A stretch of 64,000 nt of DNA from Agromyces lapidis (GCF_009749405.1 NZ_WBIQ01000008.1:62001-126000), one strand, 5' to 3'. Positions 27,053-35,585 are shown, counted from the first letter of the stretch. Program-made: numbers and translations. The notes: generated from the sequence alone by a model not told the origin.

Positions 27053-27787
27053 TCAGGGGGTGCGTCGGCGCAACGTGATCGACCCGAGGACGATGGATCC
27101 GACGATCCACGCACCGATCACGAGCAGTTTCGTCGCGATCCACTCGGGCGACTCGCTGTCGGCGGCGACCGCCTGCAGCGCGTCGATCGCGAAGCTCAGC
27201 GGCAGCCACTCGCTGATCGCCTCGAGGGCGGCGGGCAGCTGCTCGCGCGGGATGAAGATGCCGCCGAGCAGGATCTGCGGGAACACGAGCAACGGCATGA
27301 ACTGCACCACCTGGAACTCGGTCCGCGCGAACGCGCTCGCGAGCAGGCCGAGGGCGGTGCCGAGCAGGGCGTCGGCGACGGCGACCGCGAACAGCAGCCA
27401 GATCGAGCCCTCGATCTCGAGGCCGCACACCCAGACGGCGAAGGAGACCGCGATCGCCGTCTGGAACACCGCCAGCAGGCCGAAGGCGAGGGCGTAGCCG
27501 AGGATGAGGTCGCCCTTGCCCATCGGCATCGAGAGCAACCGCTCGAGGGTGCCGCTGCGGCGCTCCCTGAGGGTCGAGATGCTCGTGACGAGGAACATCA
27601 CGATGAACGGGAAGAGGGCGATCATCGCCGGGCCGATGTCGGTGAAGACGTCGGTGTCGACGAAGATCCAGGCGACGAGGCCGATGAGCAGGCTCGGCAC
27701 CACGAGCAGGAGCGCGACGGTGCGGTGGTCGTGCCGGATCTGGCCGAGCACCCGGCCCGCCGTTGCGAAGGTGCGGGTGAAGGTCAT
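27053..27787 (-). CDS. ABC-2 type transporter permease
   Basis: A 244-residue membrane protein with six hydrophobic segments: I-R-H-D-H-R-T-V-A-L-L-L-V-V-P-S, then R-E-R-R-S-G-T-L-E-R-L-L-S-M-P-M, and the ABC-2 closing motif Q-F-M-P-L-L-V-F-P-Q-I-L-L-G-G-I-F-I-P. It is the membrane half of the exporter whose ATPase precedes it. The ATG overlaps the ATPase stop (ATGA). The substrate is unknown. The relatives are daunorubicin/antibiotic exporter permeases. Confidence 0.88.
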   Translation of the reverse strand: MTFTRTFATAGRVLGQIRHDHRTVALLLVVPSLLIGLVAWIFVDTDVFTDIGPAMIALFPFIVMFLVTSISTLRERRSGTLERLLSMPMGKGDLILGYALAFGLLAVFQTAIAVSFAVWVCGLEIEGSIWLLFAVAVADALLGTALGLLASAFARTEFQVVQFMPLLVFPQILLGGIFIPREQLPAALEAISEWLPLSFAIDALQAVAADSESPEWIATKLLVIGAWIVGSIVLGSITLRRRTP

Positions 27788-28575
27788 CGGGATGCCTCCT
27801 CGTCGGCGTCGCGCGGACGCAGGTCGGGTTCGCCGCGCTCGATGAGCCGGAGGAACGCCGTCTCGACGTCGTCGGTGCCGGTCACCTCGAGCACCCCGTG
27901 CACGGTGTCGTCGGCGAGCAGCGCCCCGTCGCGCATGAGCAGCAGCCGGTCGCAGCGCTTGGCCTCGTCCATGACGTGACTCGAGACGAGCAGCGTGGTG
28001 CCGTCGGCGGCGAGGGTGCGGAACATGTTCCAGAGCTCGACGCGCAGCACCGGGTCGAGACCGACCGTCGGTTCGTCGAGCACGAGCAGCTCGGGGGAGC
28101 CGAGGAGTGCGGTGGCGAGCGACACCCGGCTGCGCTGCCCGCCCGAGAGCGTGCCCACGAGCCGGCGCTCGACCGAGCCGAGGTCGGTGCGTTCGATCAC
28201 ACGCGCGACGTCGGAGGCGGGCGCGCCGAGGACGCGGCGGAAGTACACGAGGTTCTGGCGCACGGTGAGGTCGTCGTAGACGCTCGCCTGCTGGGTGACG
28301 TAGCCGACCCGCCGACGGAGCTCCGCGGAGCCCGCGGGGCGGCCGAGCACCTCGATCGTGCCCGACTTCACGAGCTGCACGCCCACGATCGACCGCATGA
28401 GCGTCGTCTTGCCGCTGCCGCTCGGCCCGAGCAGGCCCACGATCAAGCCGCTCGGCACTGCGAGGGAGAGGCCGTCGAGCACGGGCATGCCGCCGCGGTG
28501 CACGTGGAGGTCCTGCACGATGATCGCCGCCGGTGCCGACGGCTCGTGCAGCGGGGCACTCGAGTTGCTGGTCAT
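27784..28575 (-). CDS. ABC transporter ATP-binding protein
   Basis: A 263-residue ATPase with Walker A G-P-S-G-S-G-K-T-T (about residue 51), Q-loop Y-V-T-Q-Q-A-S-V-Y, signature L-S-G-G-Q-R-S-R, Walker B L-L-V-L-D-E-P-T-V-G-L-D-P and switch S-S-H-V. It forms a two-gene exporter with the following permease. No regulator sits beside it. The upstream gap to LemA carries the opposing LemA promoter. Confidence 0.9.
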   Translation of the reverse strand: MTSNSSAPLHEPSAPAAIIVQDLHVHRGGMPVLDGLSLAVPSGLIVGLLGPSGSGKTTLMRSIVGVQLVKSGTIEVLGRPAGSAELRRRVGYVTQQASVYDDLTVRQNLVYFRRVLGAPASDVARVIERTDLGSVERRLVGTLSGGQRSRVSLATALLGSPELLVLDEPTVGLDPVLRVELWNMFRTLAADGTTLLVSSHVMDEAKRCDRLLLMRDGALLADDTVHGVLEVTGTDDVETAFLRLIERGEPDLRPRDADEEASR

Positions 28576-28670
28576 GTGCCGAATACTTCGCCCTCACCGA
28601 AGCTCCTGTCAAGACGCCCCGTGTTCCTTCGAGTCTCATGGGAACGGCCGCCGCCCGGAGACGGCCTCGG

Positions 28671-28676
28671 TAGGAT
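28671..28676 (+). promoter_or_regulatory. -10 TAGGAT upstream of lemA
   Basis: TAGGAT lies 48 bases before the LemA start. The leader contains TAGGAG as ribosome-binding site. Confidence 0.5.
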
Positions 28677-28724
28677 TGCAGAGCCCCGAGAACACGCAGC
28701 CGAATGCCCCTAGGAGTCCGCGCC

Positions 28725-29291
28725 ATGGAATGGCTCATCCCCGTCCTCATCGTCGTCGCACTCGTGCTGGTCATCGGCATCTACCTCTGGGCGACCTACA
28801 ACTCGCTCGTCACGCTCAACGTGCGCGTCGACGAGGCGTGGAGCGACATCACGGTGCAGCTGAAGCGCCGTGCCGACCTGATCCCGAACCTCATCGAGGC
28901 GGTCAAGGGCTACGCCGCGCACGAGAAGAGCGTCTTCGAATCCGTGACGCAGGCGCGCGCAGAGACGCTGCAGGCGCAGGGCCCCGCCGAGGCCGGTGCC
29001 GCCGAGAACCACATGCAGCAGGCGCTGAAGTCGATCTTCGCCGTCGCCGAGGCGTACCCGCAGCTGCAGGCCAGCCAGAACTTCCTGCAGTTGCAGTCCG
29101 AGCTCGTCGACACCGAAGACAAGATCCAGGCGTCGCGCCGCTTCTACAACGGCGGCGTGCGCGAGCTCAACACGAAGATCAAGGTGTTCCCGAACACACT
29201 GTTCGTGCGCGGCCTCGGCTTCCACGAGCGCGACTTCTTCGAGGTCACCGAGCCGGCGGCGATCGCCGAGCCGCCGCGCGTCCAGTTCTAA
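28725..29291 (+). CDS. LemA family protein
   Basis: A 188-residue protein with one N-terminal membrane helix (residues 4-24) and a long helical-bundle domain containing V-D-E-A-W-S-D-I-T-V-Q-L-K-R-R-A-D-L-I-P-N-L-I-E, the LemA signature, and S-R-R-F-Y-N-G-G-V-R-E-L-N. ATG 28725 is chosen because TAGGAG precedes it. An in-frame ATG at 28704 lies before that site. LemA proteins are often paired with HtpX-like peptidases, as here (9 bases apart). The role is unknown. Confidence 0.92.
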   Translation: MEWLIPVLIVVALVLVIGIYLWATYNSLVTLNVRVDEAWSDITVQLKRRADLIPNLIEAVKGYAAHEKSVFESVTQARAETLQAQGPAEAGAAENHMQQALKSIFAVAEAYPQLQASQNFLQLQSELVDTEDKIQASRRFYNGGVRELNTKIKVFPNTLFVRGLGFHERDFFEVTEPAAIAEPPRVQF

Positions 29292-29300
29292 GGGCCGGCG

Positions 29301-30176
29301 TTGTACCGCGCGATCGCGAAGAACAAACGCAACACCGTCTTCATCATCCTGTTCTTCCTCGCCATCATCGGCGGGCTCGGCTGGCTGGCAGCGACCATCT
29401 ACAACGACCTCACGATCGTCATCGTGACGCTCCTCGTGGCGACCGGGTACGCGCTCGTGCAGTACTTCACGGCCGACCGGCAGGCGCTGTCGATGTCGGG
29501 CGCGGTCGAGATCACCTCGAAGGCCGAGCACCCGCGGCTCTGGCGCACGGTCGAGAACCTCTCGATCACCACGGGCACGCCGATGCCGCGCGTCTACGTC
29601 ATCTCCGATCCGGCCCCGAACGCCTTCGCGACCGGCCGTGACCCCGAGCACGCCGTCGTCGCCGCGACGACCGGCCTGCTCGAGATCATGGACGACGCCG
29701 AACTCGAGGGCGTCATGGCGCACGAGCTCGGCCACGTGCGCAACTACGACATCCGCCTGTCGATGATCGTGTTCGGGCTCGTCGTCGCCGTCGGCTTCAT
29801 CTCGGACATGCTCGTGCGGATGGCGTTCTTCGGCGGGCGCAACAACAACTCGAACCCCGTCGTCATGGTCTTCGGGCTCGTCGCCATGCTCATCGCACCG
29901 CTCGTCGCGAGCATGGTGCAGCTCGCGGTCTCGCGTCAGCGCGAGTACCTGGCGGATGCCACGGGCGCGATGACCACCCGCCACCCCGACGCGCTCGCCC
30001 GCGCGCTCGCGAAGCTCGACGCGTACGGACGGCCGATGCAGCGGCAGAACTCGTCGATGGCCCACCTCTGGATCGCCGACCCGCTCAAGCCCGGCGTCAT
30101 GGACCGCCTCTTCGCGACGCACCCGCCGATCGCCGACCGCATCGAGCGCCTCGAGAAGATGGGCGGCAGCTTCTAG
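29301..30176 (+). CDS. M48 family (HtpX-like) zinc metallopeptidase
   Basis: A 291-residue membrane peptidase with a TTG start. Two N-terminal membrane helices (12-31, 36-54) precede the zinc motif H141-E142-L-G-H145. The third ligand is the Glu in S-R-Q-R-E-Y-L-A-D-A, and further hydrophobic segments lie between them. HtpX proteins degrade misfolded membrane proteins in the cytoplasmic membrane. The immediately upstream LemA gene suggests one functional unit. Confidence 0.92.
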   Translation: MYRAIAKNKRNTVFIILFFLAIIGGLGWLAATIYNDLTIVIVTLLVATGYALVQYFTADRQALSMSGAVEITSKAEHPRLWRTVENLSITTGTPMPRVYVISDPAPNAFATGRDPEHAVVAATTGLLEIMDDAELEGVMAHELGHVRNYDIRLSMIVFGLVVAVGFISDMLVRMAFFGGRNNNSNPVVMVFGLVAMLIAPLVASMVQLAVSRQREYLADATGAMTTRHPDALARALAKLDAYGRPMQRQNSSMAHLWIADPLKPGVMDRLFATHPPIADRIERLEKMGGSF

Positions 30177-30209
30177 GCTGCGACGATCGCGCGTGCGCGT
30201 GCGCGGGCG

Positions 30210-31424
30210 TCAGGCGGCCGCCGCGGCCAGTTCGCCCGCGAGGGCGGGGGAGAGATCGCCCCGGCCGGCCACGACCACCTCGTCGAGCCCCTGCCAGGCC
30301 GCCGCTCGTCGCAGCACCGGCACGAGCCGTGCCGCCGTCTCGGCGGGCACCCCGGGCTCGGCCCAGGCCGACTGCACTCGCAGCGTGCGCGCCTTGCGGT
30401 CGCTCTTGAGGTCGACACGGGCGACGACCCGATCGTCGACGAGCACGGGCAGCGAGTAGTAGCCGAACTTGCGATCAGGTTCGGGCGTGTAGATCTCGAT
30501 GCGGTAGTGGAAGTCGAAGAGCCGCTCGGTGCGGGGCCGGAACCACACGACCGGGTCGAACGGCGAGAGCAGCGCGACCTGCTCGATGCGGCGGGGCCGA
30601 TGCGCGTCGCGGTGGAGCCATGCCGGTGTCGGGCGCGCGCCGGTCTGCCGGCCCGGCACCTCGACCGGCAGCAGCACGCGGGCGTCGACCAGCTCGGCCA
30701 CGGCCTGACGCACCGGTGCTCGCTTCATGCGCCAGTAGTCGGCGAGGTCGGCCTCGGTCGCGATGCCCTGCGCCGCCGCGGCGCGCTCGACCAGCTGTCG
30801 CACCGCGTCGGCCTCGGGCGGGGCCGAGCCCAGCAGCTCGGCGGGCAGCGCCTGCTCGGGGAGCGCGTACACCCGCTCGAAGCGCACCCGGTCGACGCAG
30901 ATCACGTCGCCGGTGCGGAACATCATCTCGAGCGTGCGCTTCACGTCGGACCAGCCCCACCAGGGGCCGCGCCGCTCGTTCGCGTCGTGCTCGATCTCGC
31001 TCGCACGCATGGGGCCGTTCGCGGCGAGCTCGGCGCGCAGCCACACCGCGAGATCGCGCTGCTCGGCGACCCAGCCGCCCCAGTCGCTGCCCGAACGCCG
31101 GTACTCGTCGCGGCGGAACTCGAACAACGGCCAGAGCTCACGCGGGATGTACGCGGCCTGGTGCGCCCAGTACTCGACCATGCGGCCCTGCCGGCCCGAG
31201 GTGATGCGGTCGAGCAGCCCCCGGTCGTAGTGGCCGACCCGGCTGAACGCCGGCAGGTAGTGGCTGCGCTCGAACACGTTGACCGAGTCGATCTGCAGGA
31301 GTCCCAGCCGATCGACGACGCCGTTGAGGGCGCGCGTTCCCGCGGCCTCGGGGTGCGGCCGGGCGAAACCCTGCGCGGCGAGGGCGATGCGGCGGGCGAG
31401 AGCGGGACTGACGACGTCGACCAT
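30210..31424 (-). CDS. Winged-helix protein, YcaQ/AlkX-like DNA glycosylase family
   Basis: A 404-residue protein of the winged-helix DNA-binding family that includes E. coli YcaQ, which unhooks interstrand crosslinks. Typical segments are L-G-L-L-Q-I-D-S-V-N-V-F-E-R-S-H-Y, Y-W-A-H-Q-A-A-Y-I-P-R-E-L-W-P-L-F, G-P-M-R-A-S-E-I-E and L-L-S-P-F-D-P-V-V-W-F-R-P-R. The catalytic QxD of YcaQ corresponds to the Q-I-D region. Start ATG 31424 is the first in-frame ATG before A-L-A-R-R-I-A. A TAGCGT on the minus strand (31435-31440) may be its -10. Confidence 0.85.
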   Translation of the reverse strand: MVDVVSPALARRIALAAQGFARPHPEAAGTRALNGVVDRLGLLQIDSVNVFERSHYLPAFSRVGHYDRGLLDRITSGRQGRMVEYWAHQAAYIPRELWPLFEFRRDEYRRSGSDWGGWVAEQRDLAVWLRAELAANGPMRASEIEHDANERRGPWWGWSDVKRTLEMMFRTGDVICVDRVRFERVYALPEQALPAELLGSAPPEADAVRQLVERAAAAQGIATEADLADYWRMKRAPVRQAVAELVDARVLLPVEVPGRQTGARPTPAWLHRDAHRPRRIEQVALLSPFDPVVWFRPRTERLFDFHYRIEIYTPEPDRKFGYYSLPVLVDDRVVARVDLKSDRKARTLRVQSAWAEPGVPAETAARLVPVLRRAAAWQGLDEVVVAGRGDLSPALAGELAAAAA

Positions 31425-31516
31425 GATGCATCCGACGCTACCGCCGACGACCGACATGGCGACGCCGTTCACGATCGCGTCGCGCACGACATGCCGAACC
31501 CTGCATACGCGGTGCC

Positions 31517-31522
31517 TAGACT
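31517..31522 (+). promoter_or_regulatory. -10 TAGACT of leaderless AI-2E transporter transcript
   Basis: TAGACT ends 6 bases before ATG 31529, with no ribosome-binding site. Confidence 0.6.
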
Positions 31523-31528
31523 GGACGA

Positions 31529-32761
31529 ATGGCGGACTCGACTGGTGGGGCGGGGAAGCGCGGCCGATGGTCGCGACGATGGGCCGGGCGAGCGACCGAG
31601 CCGTCGCCGAAGCCCGCCGCGCCCGTGCGCGATCCGGTCGAGTCGATCCCGTTCGGCATGCGGCTCGCCGGGGCGTGGTCATGGCGTCTCCTGCTCATCG
31701 GCGGCGTGCTCGCGGTCGTGATCTTCCTGATCATCCAGCTCCGCCTGATCGTCATCCCGATCCTCGTGGCCGTGCTCCTGAGCGCCCTGCTCGTCCCGTT
31801 CTCGGGGTTCCTGCAGCACCACCGCTGGCCCAAGTGGCTCGCGGTCGCGACGGCGATGCTCTCGGCGCTCGCCGTCGTCGGCGGCCTCCTCACCCTCGGC
31901 ATCTGGCAGATCGCCCGCGGCGCCGATGAGCTCGCCGCCCAGTCGCTCGTCGCGTGGGAGGAGTTCGGCAAGTGGCTCCTCGAAGGCCCGCTGCACATCA
32001 CCGAGACGCAGCTCGACGCACTCGTCGAGCGTGCGGTCTCGGCCGTGCAGCAGGACCTGGGCATCATCTGGAGCGGTGCGCTCTCGGTCGGCTCGAGCCT
32101 CGGGCACTTCCTCGCGGGCATGCTGCTCGCCCTCTTCGCGACTCTGTTCATGCTCATCGACGGCCGCGGCATCTGGAACTGGATCGTCGCGATCTTCCCG
32201 CGACGGGCGCGCGCCGCGGTCGACGGTGCGGGCGGGGCGGGCTGGGCGACGCTCCAGAACTTCGTCAAGGTGCAGATTCTCGTCGCCACGATCGACGCCA
32301 TCGGCATCGGTCTCGGCGCGCTGCTGCTCGGTGTGCCGCTCGCGGTGCCGATCGCGATCCTCGTCTTCCTCGGCTCGTTCATCCCCATCGTCGGCGCGGT
32401 CGTCACGGGTGCGCTCGCCGTGTTCGTCGCGCTCGTCTACAACGGATGGGTCATCGCGCTCATCATGCTCGGCGTCGTGCTGCTCGTGCAGCAGGTCGAG
32501 GGCCATGTGCTGCAGCCGCTCATCATGGGCACCGCGGTGAAGGTGCACCCGCTCGGCGTCGTGCTCGCGGTGGCGACGGGGTCGCTGCTCGCCGGCATCC
32601 CGGGCGCGCTCTTCGCGGTGCCGGTGGCCGCGGTGGTGAACGTCATGATCCTCTACGTCTCGGGCGGGGCGTGGAAGGACGACGCGCCACCGCCGACCGA
32701 CGAGGTGCGATCGCCGCTCTGGCGCACCGTGCCCCAGCGACCCCGATTCCGAGGAGAATGA
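31529..32761 (+). CDS. AI-2E family transporter
   Basis: A 410-residue membrane protein of the AI-2 exporter/TqsA-like superfamily. It has eight hydrophobic segments with the family's soluble helical stretch after segment three, and I-V-F-L-G-S-F-I-P-I-V-G-A-V-V-T-G and V-Q-Q-V-E-G-H-V-L-Q-P-L-I-M-G near the C-terminus. Family members export varied small molecules or work as Na+(Li+)/H+ antiporters, so autoinducer transport is not implied. Its stop overlaps the ilvA ATG. Confidence 0.9.
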   Translation: MADSTGGAGKRGRWSRRWAGRATEPSPKPAAPVRDPVESIPFGMRLAGAWSWRLLLIGGVLAVVIFLIIQLRLIVIPILVAVLLSALLVPFSGFLQHHRWPKWLAVATAMLSALAVVGGLLTLGIWQIARGADELAAQSLVAWEEFGKWLLEGPLHITETQLDALVERAVSAVQQDLGIIWSGALSVGSSLGHFLAGMLLALFATLFMLIDGRGIWNWIVAIFPRRARAAVDGAGGAGWATLQNFVKVQILVATIDAIGIGLGALLLGVPLAVPIAILVFLGSFIPIVGAVVTGALAVFVALVYNGWVIALIMLGVVLLVQQVEGHVLQPLIMGTAVKVHPLGVVLAVATGSLLAGIPGALFAVPVAAVVNVMILYVSGGAWKDDAPPPTDEVRSPLWRTVPQRPRFRGE

Positions 32762-34005
32762 ACGAGTTGAGCACCACCGTCGCGGGGCCGACCCTCGCCG
32801 AGTTCGAAGCCGCTCGCGAGGTCGTCGCGCGCGTCGCACGGCAGACCCCGATGGAGTCCTCGCGGTACCTCGAGCGGCTGTTCGGCGCCCCCGTGCGCCT
32901 CAAGTGCGAGAACCTGCAGCGCACCGGCTCGTACAAGCTTCGGGGCGCCTACAACCGGCTCTCGTCGCTCTCCGACGACGAGCGGGCGCGCGGCGTCGTC
33001 GCCGCGTCGGCGGGAAACCACGCCCAGGGCGTCGCCTACGCGGCCCGCGAGCTCGGTATCCGCGCGACGATCTTCATGCCGGTCGGCGTCGCCCTGCCGA
33101 AGCTCGAGGCGACGCGCGCGTACGGCGCCGACGTCGTGCTCGCCGGCGCCTCGATCGGCGAGACGCTCGACGCCGCGGCGGCCTTCGCGGATGAGACGGG
33201 GGCGGTCATCATCCCGCCGTTCGACCACCACGACGTCGTCGCCGGACAGGGAACGCTCGGCCTCGAGATCCTCGAGCAGGCGCCCGACGCCACGACCATC
33301 GTCGTGCCGATCGGCGGCGGCGGGCTCGCCGCGGGCATTGCGAGCGCCGTGAAGCAGCAGGCCGCGGCCGAGGGGCGCACGATCCGCGTGATCGGCGTGC
33401 AGGCCGCGAACGCGGCGCCCTACGTCGCCTCACTCGCGGCCGGGTCACCGCAGCAGGTGCCCGTCGTGCCGACGATCGCCGACGGCATCGCCGTGTACCG
33501 CCCCGGCGCCCTCAACTTCGAGATCATCCGCGACACGATCGACGAGATCGTCACCGTCGGAGAAGACGACATCGCGCGCGCCCTGCTCGTGCTGCTCGAG
33601 CGGGCGAAGCTCGTCGTCGAACCGGCCGGCGCCGTCGCGGTCGCCGCGATCATGACCGGCGCCGTGCCGAACGACGGGCCGGCGGTCGCCGTGCTCTCGG
33701 GCGGCAACATCGACCCGCTGCTCGTGCAGCGCGTCATCGCGCACGGACTCGCCGCGTCCGGCCGCTACCTCACGGTGCGGATCGGCCTGCCCGATCGCCC
33801 GGGCCAGCTCGTGCGCGTCGCCGAGCTCGTCGCCGGCACGCACGCGAACGTCGTCGAGGTGATGCACACCCGCCACGGGCGCGGCATGCAGATCTCCGAG
33901 GTCGAGATCGACATCTCGGTCGAGACGCGCGGCCCCGCGCACCGCACCGAAGTCGTCGAGGCGCTCCGCCGGGCGGGCTACTCGCCCGTCGTGCTCGACG
34001 ACTGA
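32758..34005 (+). CDS. ilvA: Threonine ammonia-lyase (threonine dehydratase)
   Basis: A 415-residue PLP enzyme making 2-oxobutanoate from threonine. The Schiff-base lysine is K60 in R-T-G-S-Y-K-L-R-G-A, and the PLP phosphate loop is V-P-I-G-G-G-G-L-A-A-G. A C-terminal ACT domain (about 335-415, V-R-I-G-L-P-D-R-P-G-Q-L) is present, as in the shorter catabolic/biosynthetic form. ATG 32758 overlaps the previous stop by ATGA. TTG 32767 is an alternative and is better spaced from GAGGAG. Confidence 0.93.
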   Translation: MNELSTTVAGPTLAEFEAAREVVARVARQTPMESSRYLERLFGAPVRLKCENLQRTGSYKLRGAYNRLSSLSDDERARGVVAASAGNHAQGVAYAARELGIRATIFMPVGVALPKLEATRAYGADVVLAGASIGETLDAAAAFADETGAVIIPPFDHHDVVAGQGTLGLEILEQAPDATTIVVPIGGGGLAAGIASAVKQQAAAEGRTIRVIGVQAANAAPYVASLAAGSPQQVPVVPTIADGIAVYRPGALNFEIIRDTIDEIVTVGEDDIARALLVLLERAKLVVEPAGAVAVAAIMTGAVPNDGPAVAVLSGGNIDPLLVQRVIAHGLAASGRYLTVRIGLPDRPGQLVRVAELVAGTHANVVEVMHTRHGRGMQISEVEIDISVETRGPAHRTEVVEALRRAGYSPVVLDD

Positions 34006-34014
34006 GCGGGCACC

Positions 34015-34087
34015 GTTTCAGGAGAACGCGCGCTATTCAGGACGATTCCCGGCAAACCGTCCTGAACAGCGCGCTTCTTCCTGAAAC
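34015..34087. repeat. Long imperfect inverted repeat after ilvA
   Basis: Arms of 30 bases (34015-34044 and 34058-34087) match at 26 of 30 positions around a 13-base loop. Each arm contains two similar half-sites (TTTCAGGA and TTCAGGACG). It is unlike an ordinary terminator and looks like a REP/MITE-type element. Only one copy is in this window. Confidence 0.7.
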
Positions 34088-34102
34088 CGGTTCGCAACGC
34101 GA

Positions 34103-34132
34103 AAGAGCGGATGCCACGTGGCATCCGCTCTT
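34103..34132. terminator. Perfect 30-base palindrome, terminator of ilvA/greA
   Basis: Arms 34103-34117 and 34118-34132 are perfectly complementary, centred on CACGTG, followed on each strand by TT. It lies between convergent ilvA and greA. Confidence 0.75.
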
Positions 34133-34156
34133 CGCTTCGTTCTCGTGGGGTGGGCC

Positions 34157-34648
34157 CTACTGGCCGCCCCAGGTGTCGACGGCGGTGATCTCGACGGCGA
34201 TCTCGCGGCCGTTCGGCGCGGTGTAGCTCGTCTTCGCGCCGACCGCGAGGCCGAGGATCGCGGCGCCGAGCGGCGACTGCTCGCTCCACACGTCGAGCTC
34301 GGAGTCGCCGGCGATCTCGCGGCTGCCGATGAGGAAGGTCTCTTCGTCACCGGCGATGATCGCCGTGATGACGGTGCCGGACTCGACGATGCCCTTCGAC
34401 GCGGGTGCGTCGCCGACCTCGGCGGTCTTCAGCAGCTCCTTGAGCTGTCGGATGCGGGCCTCGATCTTGCCCTGCTCGTCCTTCGCGGCGTGGTAGCCGC
34501 CGTTCTCCTTGAGGTCGCCCTCTTCGCGTGCCGCCTCGATGCGCTTCGCGATCTCCTCGCGGCCGGCGGTCGAGAGCTGTTCGAGTTCCGCCGCGAGGCG
34601 GTCGTAGGCCTCCTGGGTGAGCCAGGTGACGGTGGCGTCCTGCGCCAT
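34157..34648 (-). CDS. greA: Transcription elongation factor GreA
   Basis: A 163-residue protein. The N-terminal coiled coil (residues 12-75, with R-E-E-G-D-L-K-E-N-G-G-Y-H-A-A-K holding the acidic tip) inserts into the RNA polymerase channel to trigger cleavage of backtracked RNA. The C-terminal FKBP-like domain ends S-P-L-G-A-A-I-L-G-L-A-V-G-A. ATG 34648 follows AGGAGTG. The leader contains a CCCCTATAGGGG palindrome. Confidence 0.96.
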   Translation of the reverse strand: MAQDATVTWLTQEAYDRLAAELEQLSTAGREEIAKRIEAAREEGDLKENGGYHAAKDEQGKIEARIRQLKELLKTAEVGDAPASKGIVESGTVITAIIAGDEETFLIGSREIAGDSELDVWSEQSPLGAAILGLAVGAKTSYTAPNGREIAVEITAVDTWGGQ

Positions 34649-34673
34649 GATGCACACTCCTGTGTAGGGACTG

Positions 34674-34685
34674 CCCCTATAGGGG
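34674..34685. promoter_or_regulatory. Palindrome CCCCTATAGGGG in the greA leader
   Basis: A perfect 12-base palindrome 25 bases before the greA start codon. It could be a repressor site or a small RNA hairpin. It carries a TATA core that may also be part of the promoter. Confidence 0.3.
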
Positions 34686-34743
34686 ATGGGCACGCCCGGA
34701 TAGACGTGTCGCCCCGAACCACGTTCAGGGCGAATGCCCCATG

Positions 34744-35166
34744 TTAGGTGAGCCAGCAGCGGTAAATCAAACCCGTGTTCGCCTCCTGCGCGGTGCGCAC
34801 GGTCTCGGTGAGGCTGCGGATGTGCTGGTCGGAGGCCGGAACCTCGATCACCTTCCAGCCCACCACGGTGAAGTCCTCGTTCAGCGCCTGCACGATGCAG
34901 GCGGTCTCGTTGCCGGGCGGCACCGAGAGGTTCCAGCTCACCTCGACGGCGCGCTCCTCGTTCATGAGGCGATGCCCGGTGTCGGTCACCTCGACCTGCG
35001 GCTTCTGGCCGTCGAGGCCGGCCCAGACGACCCACGCGACGAGCACCACGGCGAAGGCGATCGCGCCGCCGATGAGGAGGAATCGGTCGCGGGAGCGGTG
35101 GCGGCGGGTGCGCCCGTATCGGTCGTCGAGCTGCGCACTCGCGGGTGCGTCGGTCTGGGTGGGCAC
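34744..35166 (-). CDS. DUF4307 family membrane-anchored protein
   Basis: A 140-residue protein with a basic cytoplasmic N-terminus (D-R-Y-G-R-T-R-R-H-R-S-R-D-R), one membrane helix (about 30-50) and an external domain with N-L-S-V-P-P-G-N-E-T-A-C-I-V-Q-A-L-N and V-V-G-W-K-V-I-E-V-P. Two external cysteines (C89 and the one in Y-R-C-W) could pair. DUF4307 is an actinobacterial family without known function. It precedes greA on the same strand by 95 bases. Confidence 0.85.
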   Translation of the reverse strand: MPTQTDAPASAQLDDRYGRTRRHRSRDRFLLIGGAIAFAVVLVAWVVWAGLDGQKPQVEVTDTGHRLMNEERAVEVSWNLSVPPGNETACIVQALNEDFTVVGWKVIEVPASDQHIRSLTETVRTAQEANTGLIYRCWLT

Positions 35167-35191
35167 CCGGGCTCCTTCGAGATGGATCGAG

Positions 35192-35209
35192 TAGGCTGCA
35201 TCAAGCCTA
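35192..35209. promoter_or_regulatory. Mirror-image divergent -10 elements TAGGCT / AGCCTA
   Basis: TAGGCT at 35192-35197 faces the plus-strand gene at 35253. The same hexamer on the minus strand (35204-35209) faces the DUF4307 gene. The two are separated by six bases, so the promoters overlap almost completely. Confidence 0.5.
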
Positions 35210-35252
35210 ACGCCGCCCCCTGAAGCCCGTGTCCGTCCTTGAAAGGCCCCCG

Positions 35253-35582
35253 ATGCTCGTCGACTCCGTCCGTTCTCTGCTGCTCCCGGCGAGCACCATC
35301 GTCGCCGAGAAGGACGAGTTCGACCCGAACACGGTGACGCCCGGGGTCTGGGGCTTCGTCGTGACCTTCCTCATCATGGTCGTGGTGCTCCTGCTCATCC
35401 TCGACATGGTGCGCCGCATCCGTCGCACCAACTACCGGGCGCAGGTGCGTGCCGAGCTCGAGGCGGAGGCCGCGGCCGAGGCGGCCGCCGTCGACGAAGC
35501 CGACTTCGGCGACGCCGACGCGCAGTCGACGGATGCCTCGGCGGACGAGCCGCGCGACGACGACGCCCCGAACCGGAGCTGA
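35253..35582 (+). CDS. Small single-pass membrane protein with acidic tail
   Basis: A 109-residue protein. A hydrophobic helix at about 32-54 (W-G-F-V-V-T-F-L-I-M-V-V-V-L-L-L-I-L-D) is followed by a basic stop-transfer R-R-I-R-R-T-N-Y-R and a long Ala/Glu/Asp-rich C-terminus. ATG 35253 has GAAAGG 7 bases upstream. GTG 35229 in frame is less likely. Similar short proteins are common in Microbacteriaceae, but I know of no function. It converges on the PAQR gene with only three bases between. Confidence 0.7.
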   Translation: MLVDSVRSLLLPASTIVAEKDEFDPNTVTPGVWGFVVTFLIMVVVLLLILDMVRRIRRTNYRAQVRAELEAEAAAEAAAVDEADFGDADAQSTDASADEPRDDDAPNRS

Positions 35583-35585
35583 GCG

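Noticed and set aside
31529-32761. Autoinducer-2 export / quorum-sensing system
   Set aside because: The AI-2E family name is historical. No luxS or receptor gene is seen, and members have other transport roles.
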